Position numbers and translations under genes: made by a program. From positions 17,977,086 to 18,041,085 of the forward strand of contig OZ007507.1 in NCBI GenBank assembly GCA_963931865.1: a stretch of DNA of 64,000 nucleotides, in the 5' to 3' direction. The DNA is from Axinella damicornis (Eukaryota > Porifera > Demospongiae > Axinellida > Axinellidae). Shown piece after piece: positions 53,877 to 63,915 of the stretch. The notes below the pieces were generated by a model that saw only the letters and a list, made by a program, of their open reading frames with translations, ran no database searches and was not told the origin of the DNA. The stretch's first letter is position 1. Every line of letters starts with the position of its first letter.

Positions 53877-56106
53877 ATGATGATACCTAGAGGGATCGAA
53901 GCACTGACTATTGGGCTGATATTTAGCTGTATGCTGGCATCTGCTCAGGAAGCAAGTGAGTCCTATTCAGCATGATTTCAAACACAATCATTACCCGTTG
54001 CTGAAACTTTGTCCCGTTTGGACTGCAACCAAATCTGAATACTCTCCCTGACACAATATGCATTAATACACAAAGGTACTCACTCACGGGACACTATAAA
54101 CAGTGGACCCGGGGACCTGAGGACCTGGGGACCCAAGGCTCTTACGGGAGACACAAATGCAACTACAAGCTAAAGCTCGTGGTATATCATTGCTTGGAGT
54201 ATGCATGCAAGTCAGCTTGGCTCAAATTCGAATACATTTTCAGCATACAGCGTTATCTCAAGCTTGTCTTCATCACTTTTCCACTTCAGAATATCAGATA
54301 TTCATGTACCTCGTTCTCCAGCCCCTCCGGCGAAGTCAGACTCTCGCACACTACACAAGGCTACAAAAAAGCAATTGACCTTACTCATGTATCTACGGCA
54401 CTGCACTTTGAACTTTAATTCGGTTTATTATTACTAGTAATCAAAATGTAACAGGATGTAGGGATACCAGAACAGCAGATCTTTTCCATGAATGAAGAAA
54501 GATATATAGGGGGATTGTATATACTTCACTGTTTTGTGTGATCATCCCTACCTTGTTTCCTTACTTTTTGCCAACATGTAGAGGAATGGGTTACATTCAC
54601 CAATTACGGTCCTCTGCATACACTGCAAACAGAATAGTGGTTATATAATAGGTGGTTATCCAATATGGAGGGTTGTATATAGGTTAAACAATGAAACTGA
54701 GCAATCTACGGGATTTAGAACCCCACAGAAACTATATAGACAACTGCGCGCGAAGTCCAAAGGTGTCTATAGGTTTCCAAAGGGAACTAAATCCCGTATA
54801 GGCCCCAAAGGGTTACATAATTACAGCCAGCAGCCAATCAAATTGCTGTCTGTATTAGCAGCTGAAACAGTTAGCAACCATTCAGTCGGAAGGACTTCAC
54901 ACAGAGATGGGCGAGTTTATAGCAGGTGCTCTCACCATTCGCTACCTAACAACTCGTCGTGCCTCGTTTTGTGATACGTAGACGGTCAATGAGCCAAGTC
55001 CACGGCTCATAGCTACATGTTCTCGTCTGGCTGCAGTGCGCAAGACGTCACGCTCACGTCCTATATATACAGAGAACTGCGCGCGGTCTATGACGCTAAA
55101 TGTATGGCACTGTACAACTACAGAAATTACAGGTGTAATAAGTAAAACCATAGGGGTAATAAGTGAATTACAACGATTAAGAGACTTAAACCCTTTCAAT
55201 TGAACAATCAGATTTCAGTATTTCAATGAAGGATGGTTATAAAGGGCACTTGTATTAATTCCATAGATGCAGCTGCGCAGAGGGTGGTTATGAGCCACAA
55301 CTCCGGTACTTGTAGGGAATTATGGCTCATAATCCCCTTCCTGAGGTGATAGCTACCAACCTGCAAGCGATCAAAAACTGGAGGTGTAGAAGGCCTGGGA
55401 ACGAGGCTAATCATGGGGTACTTCATGAATGCTATATCCATGCAATGTTCGCAGCTGCTGCTTTGAGTGTACCAATGGCTGTGGTAATGTCATCAGTACT
55501 AGAAGCTGTATTAGCTTGCTAAAGGGGCACTGCTTGATAACAGATGCCGAGCACTGCAGACATAGCCTATAGTAAAATTTAAGACTCGTATTAACAATGT
55601 ATACATAACTAGATATTTTTTCCTGTCTTATAGTTGCGACTATTCCAAGTTGGCCACCGCAAACAACTCTCCAAACACCCCCAGAATGCAGGTTAGCATA
55701 CCAACCCTACCTCAACTTCAGGTTAATTTTTAGATTGTATATATTCATTATTACAGGTGTTGCTGCAGTTGTTGCTACTGGGGTTGGATCTGCAGTCGTT
55801 GTACTCCTACTGGCAGTCATTATTGTATTCACAGTGACGGCAGTGGTCAAATCTTGCAAAAAGAAAGGTGAATGTCATTTCTGTATCACTAAGGGATCAC
55901 TTTGAGTTATACAATACACACTCCACACAGCAAGCACTGTTTCAGAAGAACCGTACTACTCTACCGTGTACACTGGACAATCCGATGCAATTGAGATGAA
56001 AGAGAATGATGCTTATGGAAAGCCACCACCAGCTCAACAAGAGATCATTGTTGGAGAAAACCCTGCATATAGAATTACTGGGCAGAATGGCACCAGGAAT
56101 AGATAA
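53877..56106 (+). CDS. Receptor unit C': signal peptide exon plus duplicated transmembrane and tail exons
   Basis: 53877-53955 encodes MMIPRGIEALTIGLIFSCML then ASAQEA and ends phase 1, a good signal peptide unlike that of C. 55634-55691 copies the stalk but has one extra C (58 nt), which breaks phase. 55757-55867 copies the transmembrane exon (GVAAVVATGVGSAVVVLLLA) and 55931-56106 copies the tail, ending GTRNR and TAA. Joining the signal peptide exon straight to the transmembrane exon keeps the frame, giving a receptor with almost no ectodomain. An uncertain splice-flanked piece at about 54289-54418 (DIHVPRSPAPPAKSDSRTLH) lies between. The copied block starts near 55570. Confidence 0.5.
54430..54600 (+). 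mobile_element. Partial R6/R7 palindromic element
   Basis: AATGTAACAGGATGTAGGGA, TACCAGAACAGC, then GGGGGATTGTATATACTTCA and TGATCATCCCTACCTTGTTT. The two arms of the palindrome at 62058-62330 are both present but shortened. Confidence 0.6.
54601..55569. other. Stretch without a supported gene
   Basis: GGCCTGGGAACGAGGCTAAT at 55390 is one end of a CTCGTTCCCAG-family element with no partner seen. No exon is seen. Confidence 0.4.
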
Positions 56107-56753
56107 AGCATGCATGAGCTTCGGCTGAGACTGTATCTACTCTTGCGTGTAGTGTAAAATATGATTGTACCAAGTCTTGTATCCCAACAACACCTTGCAG
56201 CTATGCTTACACACCATCACCACACAATGACTGCACTGTGGTAATTTACCCCCAAAACGCATGCAGCTGCAGCATGCCTTCTTATGAAACAACTTTATTG
56301 AAGAGAAAGGGACGAGACGACTTACAACTTGAACACTGATTGAAGCACACAGGAAAGTCTGACTGTAATTTATAAGGAACAGGAAATGCACAAACATGAT
56401 ACGATTATGCATGCACATTACTATGTATATATATAACAGTCAGCTAGCTACTATATATGAGCACAAGTAGTGCTTTTAGCATGTATGGCCATCAGCTATA
56501 CGTTCGTTCGTGATTTAGTTGCAATTATGCAATTGTGTTCCTTTTCTTGTTAGTAGCTTATAAATATATACAACCCTCTGTATTGCTAAATGATATGCCA
56601 CATACTATAGAAAATGATCGACGCAGCAAATGATTGAGGCTAAGGGAACAAGCCTAAGAGGATGCACCCATATAGCTGGTTAACCTTGCTTGCAGTCGTG
56701 ACTGGATGATAAGGATTGATACCAATAATAATCACACAGTGCTTCTGGTAATA
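56107..56753. other. Spacer between the convergent units C' and E
   Basis: 56150-56400 is copied from the 3' flank of unit C. TTTATT at 56289 (AATAAA on minus) is a possible poly(A) signal for unit E. Nothing else is seen. Confidence 0.4.
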
Positions 56754-57963
56754 TTACTCTGTGTAGGAAGTGTTGGGAACCATTGCAATCTGGAAAGTTG
56801 TGTGGTCACTAGGGTCAAAACTCTGGGCAAGGAACATATCTTGAGTTCGTCGGGGGATGGGAGGGGGAAAACCAATATCACAGCTTGTCTCAGAAATAGT
56901 GTCCCCAGGAAACTCAATGTCTCTGTTCACTTCGATCTTGGCATCTTCATTCCATGCTGACATGGACTCTGTATCGCTACCATCCTCGGCAACATGTTCT
57001 TGGGCATAGGGAGTTCCCCTAATTTTTGAGCTGTGGTGTTCCAACAAATACATTTCATTGGTGCGTGGAGGAATTGGTGGGGCTAAGCCAACATCTTCAG
57101 AGGAAACATTCTCAGTTATGGCTGTAAAGGTGATGATATGAGAGTGTGCATTGGTTGGTGTGCCAGTTGTACCATCATCCCCAAAGACGCTGTCCGTGAC
57201 AATGACATCATCAACAGTCGTACTTTCAGTACCACCAGTAGAGGTACTGCTGACTGCTGCTGGGATAAACATGTCCGTGGTACGAGGAGGGAGTGGTGGT
57301 GTGGGTAGAGCATCTTCCAGGTCCTGATCGGCAGAATTTTGAGCTGTCCTGTCCCTTCCCCTTGAGTGCTTCAGCTTGCTGACGATGTTTGTTGCAACGT
57401 GACCTAAAATAGGAGATACTCAGCATGAGATCATTCATCCACTTCTAGTTTTAAGGACCCCAGCTGACATTAACACTGTAAACAGTAAAATAGTTGAAAC
57501 CAGGTGACAATGGTCACATTGCATGCTAATGCATGGCTTCATAATGGATGCACACAGGAGAAACTATATGTAGATACGGGACTGGACGGGCACCGTCGTC
57601 GTCAAAGTAGCTCCATGATTGTACCGTCCACATGCTGTTCGAGTCCGTCATGGGACCACTTCAAGTTCTGAGTATTACATTATTTCCTGCATAGACCACA
57701 CCTATGGACACTCCTCTATGCAGGAGAATCGCTGAAAACGCTGAATACCAAACTTCAAATGGGTGTGCGGACGGTGTGGATACGGAATGGTTACAGTGCC
57801 CGTCCAGTCCGTATCTTCAGGTGGTTTCTCCTGTGGCAAATAATACCTTTCAATCTACAGCACCTGACCAGGAACACGCAGAAGAGTACACATATGCAGA
57901 GAAGTATGACTGGCGTAACAACTGAGACAGCAACAGTCAACCTGAGGTTGCTTGCACCTTCAG
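56754..57963 (-). CDS. Receptor unit E: transmembrane exon and long PxxPxR tail, ectodomain lost
   Basis: 57963-57847 (1-1) is the transmembrane exon (AEGASNLRLTVAVSVVTPVI, then LLCICVLFCVFLVRCCRLK); 57403-56754 (phase 1 to stop) is a 215-residue tail. The tail starts GHVATNIVSKLKHSRGRDRT and holds three related sites: TPPLPPRTTDMF, APPIPPRTNEMY and FPPPIPRRTQDMF, each a class II SH3-type PxxPxR followed by T-x-x-M-aromatic. It ends AMVPNTSYTE. Upstream on the minus strand only a broken copy of D's FN3 exon remains (59190-59110). E is either a pseudogene, a membrane-tail exon block awaiting a new ectodomain, or the 3' end of a gene reaching past the window. It is tail-to-tail with C'. Confidence 0.55.
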
Positions 57964-59109
57964 CTGCAGCAAGAGAGGAATCAGCACACTAATAGCAATT
58001 AAGGACCAAACAAAAGTACAACATTTTATGATGTGTGAAGGACTGAACTGTTAAGTAGTGTAAATTAATGTTAATGTTTGTCCAACATTGGAGGGAGCCC
58101 CTTGGTGCCGCAGGGCGAATTCTTTTCTGTATTGTAGTCTTTGTCCTCACCTTTGTTGTTGTTCTGTATGGTCTTTTGTTATCCGCTGTATATAAGTAGT
58201 GCTTGTTTTGTAGATTCGGAAGTTCAGTTGATTCAGTTATCACTCTTCTGCTGCAAGTTTATAACTCAAGTTACCGCTCGGGTCCTTTACACTATGATGA
58301 CATCTCCGGAGCACAAATTCCATGCTTTTACCCTCTCTACATTATGTTGTGGCAGAATAGGGTCTTGTAGGCCATAAAGACCCTCACATAATTACGTACT
58401 TGCCTGCAAGCAATTATAGGGTCCTGGCTTGGAGGAGGTGGGTTGGTTTACTCACACTGTGAAGACAGCATAGTTGTGCCTGGACTTGGCTATATAGAAA
58501 GCCACTGGTTAGCAATGGATGGGCTGTTTCTCTCCTCTTATAAATGGGCTTAGAAAACATGCAGTCCTGTCACCTTGTAATGATTCCATTTCTACAAGGT
58601 TTTACGTTGTCAGGATGGGGCTGTTGGCAAAAGTGCTGACTAATGAAAGCCTGTTAATGAGTGGGTGTGGTTAGAGTCACCAATCTGCACAGGATTAGCT
58701 ACAAGGGCATTTGTGTGAAGCTGAAAATATAAGTGGCTTGAAATAGACAGTGCATGGTTAATTAATCTATAGTCAACAAGCCATTTCTAAGTTCTGCTAA
58801 GACTCACACACTCAAGGTAAACCATCAGTGGTCAAAACAGGATAACAAATTGTTTTAAAACCACAAACTATACCCTGTCATAGTATCATGTTTGTGGTTT
58901 CCCACAAGGAAACTCCATTAACAGCGAAGCTATCCTCACAGATACTTTCAGTTTACCAGAACTCCATTAACAGCGGCTATCCCCTCACAGAATATACTTT
59001 CAGTTTACCAGATTGACATCATCAGGTAAAGTAACCCCCATACACACAACAGGCTGTATCATGACAGGTATAATACATAGCATTCAAATGAACCACTTTT
59101 CTGTTGATT
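57964..59109. repeat. Unit E intron: R1 copy at 58420-58740 and a short tandem duplication
   Basis: 58420-58740 is R1. AACTCCATTAACAGCG, then TTTCAGTTTACCAG, is duplicated at 58909-58955 and 58960-59010. The order of R1, the CATTAA... block and the broken FN3 exon is the same as in unit D (37310-38080). Confidence 0.5.
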
Positions 59110-59190
59110 TCTGCAATCTTCTGTACGAAAAGCACTTCAAGTTTTACATAGAGAGTGATCCATCTAATACATCACAAGCAGCCAGGTTGT
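59110..59190 (-). pseudogene. Broken copy of the unit D FN3 exon
   Basis: Minus-strand blocks GCTGCTTGTGATGT and GATGGATCACTCTCT match D exon 38296-38003, but small deletions shift the frame and add stops, and the copy ends near 59190. Unit E therefore has no intact D-type ectodomain in this window. Confidence 0.55.
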
Positions 59191-61193
59191 AAATGTGTCC
59201 AGCATGTCATGACGTGAAGTAGGCTCACATGTGCATATATTATGGCTTCCGTCAACTTCGTACTTATAGCTGCAAACACCTATAATAATCCTGGTCAAAG
59301 CTTAAGGAACAACAGTACTTAATTTCCTGGAAACTCCTTCAATGCTGTAGGCGACTCGTGTGCTCTCTTTTGCTGCTCTCATCATTATACTGCAAACAAT
59401 ATAAGTAATTGAAGGCCTCCATAAAATCGTTCATACTATAGTATTGTGGTAAAATCGCCTTTGTGGTGGAGTCACTTTATTACATTGTGTGTCAATTGGT
59501 ACAAGCGTATGAGCAAATGAAAGTTCAACATGAGTGAGAGTAAAGCAAGGCCTAGTAAAAGTGAGTTGTTATTCCTACAACCTACTCTATCATAGTGGAT
59601 GCATGATAAGTCACAGCAATCTCATCTTACAACCATAACATTTTCTTTCATAATTATCTGAGCATCTGTGAGAGAGTCACCACACTTGCTTTTCAAAGTA
59701 TTACAGATGCTCAGATATCAGTTGTGTAGATGTTTGGACTACATGTGGTTGATTTAGGTCTGTGGATACTATAGCTGGTGCACAGGTGTGTCTGTTCCAT
59801 GTGCGATCTGAAATCCTACTTGTGGCTTCAAAACGGCCTGTGCAGAAGGCTCATGATTTAATGTCTGACTATACTTCATGGTGACCCAGTAGAGTAGCAT
59901 AGCTTTGCAACACTCTGCAAACAAGACATAGCTGTAGTGTTTGAATGATGTGGAGCACGCACACCATCTTCGGGATTTGAGAATGATTGCTTAAGTCCAT
60001 CTTATTCCTACTGGTTAGCACTGGCACAGCAACGTACTAGACACCATCGACACAATCGTATAGCACGTTTCTCACAAGGGTATCTTCTGAATCCGGATCT
60101 GAGACGCTGAACATGAATGATATGTACCATATGGAGGATTTCTTTTGTGGGAGGAAACTTTTACGAATACTTCTTACATGGATACTTCTTACATGGATGC
60201 TGGATGTCAAATATCAAATAGTCTTGGAACCAGACCCTTTGCATGGGGAGGAGGAAGGGGTTGGGCACGAGCTTACAATCAAGCTTGCCCCAGGACGTAC
60301 GGAATGTTTCGGACCTGACGAATCAGAATCTTGGTAGCAAATGACTTCTTTCTTTCAATGTTGCCGGCGACTAGATACGGCAATTCACTGTACTACGTTT
60401 GATGAAAGTTGAGGGGAGCAATGAGCAGGCCAATAGTGATTGTGTGTGTGGTATTGCCATTGATCGCTGTACCCACACAAAATTGAAGGACAACTCTAAT
60501 GTAGGCATGTGGTCAGATCCTTCCTCCTCCCCGTGTGAAGGGATTGGTTCTGAGACTAATTTCAAGCTGGCCTACCAACTCTAGTTAATGATGCGTGGAA
60601 CAAAAGTTGGTCAGGTTGACTCTGGCCTCTCCAATCCACCAGAGAGAATTCACTGTACTTGCGCATTGCTAGAGACCCACACAACATCTACATAGCAAAT
60701 CCTGTTAAAATGAATCCAAACTTACATGTTTCCATTCCTAAACAGACCTCCACCAGCAGCACAGCAGTTATTAGTATCACTTTCATCGTGGACTGCATTT
60801 AATGAAGCCTCGCTCCCAGCCTGGGACCGAGGTTAATATTAGTACTCGTTCTGGGAACGAGGCCAAGCCTCCATTATATGAGCGACTGGTCTGTTCGAGC
60901 ACACGACAAGTGATTGGCTCCTCCAGCGTTACTGCTCCCCAGGCCCTCGAAGGTTTTTGACTCAGACGGATAATTTGACTGCACTTGTACATGTATATTG
61001 CAGCTATGATATACACTGCTTAGCCCCATGCATGCACTGACTTTGAATCTGCTAAGCCTCACTAACTGACCTAGTCTGGACCCAGCGTATGCTGACATTG
61101 TTATTTTATGACGGTAAAGATGGTGCTTTTTAGAATGCAGTCAACTCAGTGGATCAAGTTGATCCGCTCTATCTGAGCTGATGAAAGGTCAAT
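59191..61193. other. Stretch without a supported gene
   Basis: Inverted CTCGCTCCCAG / CTGGGACCGAG and CTCGTTCTGGGAACGAGG words at 60808-60865 are another short member of the CTCGTTCCCAG-end family. GAGGAGGAAGGGGTTGGGCA (60250) and its near reverse complement (60520) mark a small inverted pair. No exon is seen. Confidence 0.4.
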
Positions 61194-61203
61194 GCTCCAC
61201 CCC

Positions 61204-61278
61204 TAGTCTCGCGGGCCAGACGTTCGCGGCGCGCGGAAGGGAGGGCGGCGCGCCGTGAACGTCTGGCCCGCGAGACTA
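61204..61278. mobile_element. 75-bp hairpin element with a 10-bp target duplication
   Basis: TAGTCTCGCGGGCCAGACGT at the left and its exact reverse complement at the right, with arms of about 30 bp. GCTCCACCCC flanks both sides (61194-61203 and 61279-61288). Same end start (TAGTCTCG) and duplication length as 31003-31064, with a GC-rich interior. Confidence 0.85.
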
Positions 61279-61288
61279 GCTCCACCCC

Positions 61289-62057
61289 CTCCTCCCCATA
61301 CAAAGATGATCCATCCCTACAAAGTTAGGCCACTGATTGCAAGAGCAACATCCAGGAAACAGAATGAAGCATGAAAGCCTGCTGCTCAGCGAAAGGTTCA
61401 GGTCCATCACCACCATCATGATTAAGTAACAAGACCTTAAAATTTGACATCAGGGCATGCATCCAGTACCCCTGTACCCTCATTTTTGATGTTGCACCTA
61501 CCATGACTAATAAGCTACGCATTTCATGCACTCTAAAAGTGCACATTGCAAACACAAAGCAAAACATTCTCCGAAAAATTTAAATTGGCCTGTCATATTC
61601 CACCTTTAAGAAACAAGGGGAAGTGCATTAACCAGCCTCAGTAGTAGTTCCATCCTATCCCTGAGAGAAAGGTTTTGACTGAAGGACACCAGTACCTTCC
61701 CTCATCTTGTCTGCAATCGTCTAGTATACACTTAGGTACGTAGTGACAAGCTTCAACCCTGGTGTAAAGGTGATACCACTACTACCAGTTTTGGGGAACT
61801 ACAGGATCAAGTAGATGTACCCTCCGAACAGAATGGTATCTGAAAGATTTGCCAAAACCCATAGAGATGCTCATGAACACGCATTCTCCTTTCAGCTGGC
61901 TTTGAACGGCAGGTAGCTGCTTAGGCTTGTTGATTTCCTACCCCAGTTTACATACCGTTCCTCTGCAGCATGCAGTGAGAAGAGACTGATCAGTCCTCAG
62001 CTATTCAACAGTGCTGTGAGCTTTCAGTTTCACACATATACGTACTGCATGATTATA
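61289..62057. other. Stretch without a supported gene
   Basis: No splice-bounded open exon and no repeat recognised from within the window. Confidence 0.35.
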
Positions 62058-62330
62058 CAAGTAATAAAAAACATTTGAAAATGTAACAGGATGTAGGGAT
62101 ACCAGAACGGCAAAAAGTAAGGAAACAAGGCAGGGATGATCGCACAAAACAGTGAAGTATACAACCCCCCTACAGAGATCTTTTTCCATATACATGTATA
62201 ATGAAAAAAGATATGTAGGGGGATTGTATACTTCACTGTTTTGTGCGATCATCCCTGCCTTGTTTCCTTACTTTTTGCCGTTCTGGTATCCCTACATCCT
62301 GTTACATTTTCAAATGTTTTTTATTACTTG
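62058..62330. mobile_element. 273-bp palindrome of the R6/R7 element
   Basis: CAAGTAATAAAAAACATTTG at the left returns as CAAATGTTTTTTATTACTTG at the right. The arms run more than 110 bp with a small spacer around 62194. Both arms encode the same chance peptide (YTSLFCAIIPALFPYFLPFW) on opposite strands, which shows the symmetry. Partial copies lie at 13380-13575 and 54430-54600. Confidence 0.85.
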
Positions 62331-62759
62331 TTTACGTCCTTTTTTTAGCAGCAGCGCATGCAATTTGCCATCACAGAGCAGAAGTTGGCGTCCTCACAAG
62401 TAGTAGGAGCCCTTGCTTTGGTATATGGACAATATTGACTCCGGTATTCACATTGGCTGAAGAATCAGACCCAAGTCAACCCTTTTCTGGATGGATACTA
62501 ATCCCTGTCTGAACTCTGAAGACCATAATATTATTAGCTAGCTAGCTATACCAGAAGTAGCAAGATCTATATACTGTTGAGTCTCTAGATAGGCATTCAG
62601 CCCTCTCACAGAACACAGTAACATACATAAAATTATATGCAGATTAACCAGAGTTTAGAATTACCTCGGTTTTATGAAGTACGAAATTTAATATGTCAAC
62701 ACAACGGCGCAAGAAACTTCTAATTCAGCGATCTTGAGTAATAATTACGTTCGTTGCTA

Positions 62760-63915
62760 AGTGATCGCGCATGCGTACAAACGAGAAAATGGCGTGACTA
62801 AAGAAGCCATACAGTGCTCCCAGCAAAGAGAGTACATTTTCGGAAATTTTGATTTTGGAAGTTACAACTAGTTCTTTACACTCAAATCACCATAAAACCA
62901 CCTGAGAACCCCTTTGGACTGGATATCCAAAAAAAAAAAAATTTCCATATAAATTCAATAGAAAAACTTGGGGTCAAAGGTCAGATTTTTGATTAAATTT
63001 ACAAAAATTGAACAAAAAGGGCAATATTTCAGGATCTGTAAGGGGTTAGGATTTTAAACTTGGGCCAGACATACTATAGCATAAGCATGACCTCTCAGAA
63101 AAAAATTAGCTCTTAACTACCAGGTTTGTGTGAATGCTGACCCTAAAGTATAGGCCCCTCCGGAACTGCTCTAACATCTTTGCTCTCTCAGGACAACAGA
63201 ATTAAGGATTCAAGAGGGGCTTAAAACCTGCTCCACTTGGGTCACTACACGTACATCAAGTTTCAGATCTTAACTCCTAGGTTTAGGGAAATGCCGACCC
63301 TAAAGTATTTTGCGAACTCAGTTGACATGTGGAGCCATAGCTCTGTTGGAATGTCATGTGACTTTATTTATTATTTTTTGATCGGTCACAAATTGGTTAT
63401 GGTACATTTCTATCAACTTATTTTGAACATAGATGATGTCTGTTTGAAGTTATATGCAATTTTATCAAAGAAACCAAAATGTACTCTCTTTGCTGGGAGC
63501 ACTGTAGTTATTGAGTGGGCAGCTGCAACCGCCTGGTGAAAACTTGGAGGTTGCGAAAAAGCGATGGCCAGGTGCACTACTCGGTGTGAAATGCTGCTGT
63601 TTCGTGCGAAAACCATCATGAGAGATTGAGGCGACGCTGAGCTAGCCCGTCTGAAGAAAGAAGAAGAAGAAAGAAGAAGAAGAAAGAAAAACAATTTGCC
63701 CGTTTTGCGAGTACCTTGGTGTGGTACTTTCGCGACGGTTTTTCGCGACGCGAGGAGTCTTGTTGGTCATGAAAACACTCGAAGATGAACGGTATGTGGT
63801 TATGATAAAGGCTTATAAGTGTACCGTTTCTGAGATTTGGAGAGATTCTTTTGTATTAGCATATATTGCGTGTACGTCGTATCCCTACATACAGAGTCTA
63901 CCGACTCTGTGATTA
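62760..63915 (+). mobile_element. R6 element, copy 2, split by a Tc1-like insertion
   Basis: 62760-62812 and 63505-63915 are contiguous in copy 1 (reverse, 12898-13320). They hold GAAAATGGCGT, GAAGCCATA / AGTTATTGAGTGGGC, AAAAAGCGATGG, a GAAGAAGAAG tract and the CCGACTC end near 63905. Confidence 0.7.
62813..63504. mobile_element. 692-bp Tc1/mariner-like MITE
   Basis: CAGTGCTCCCAGCAAAGAGA, then GTACATTTT, is matched exactly in reverse at the right end (29 bp). TA stands on both sides (62811-62812 and 63505-63506), and the paralogous empty site GAAGCCATAGTTAT in R6 copy 1 has one TA. A CAGT terminus with a TA duplication is typical of Tc1/mariner elements. The interior has no transposase; it has a short internal duplication (CTTAACTMCYAGGTTT... 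at 63113 and 63270). Confidence 0.85.

Noticed and set aside
62001..62403. Two overlapping ORFs on opposite strands giving the same peptide
   Set aside because: Consequence of the 62058-62330 palindrome, not of coding.
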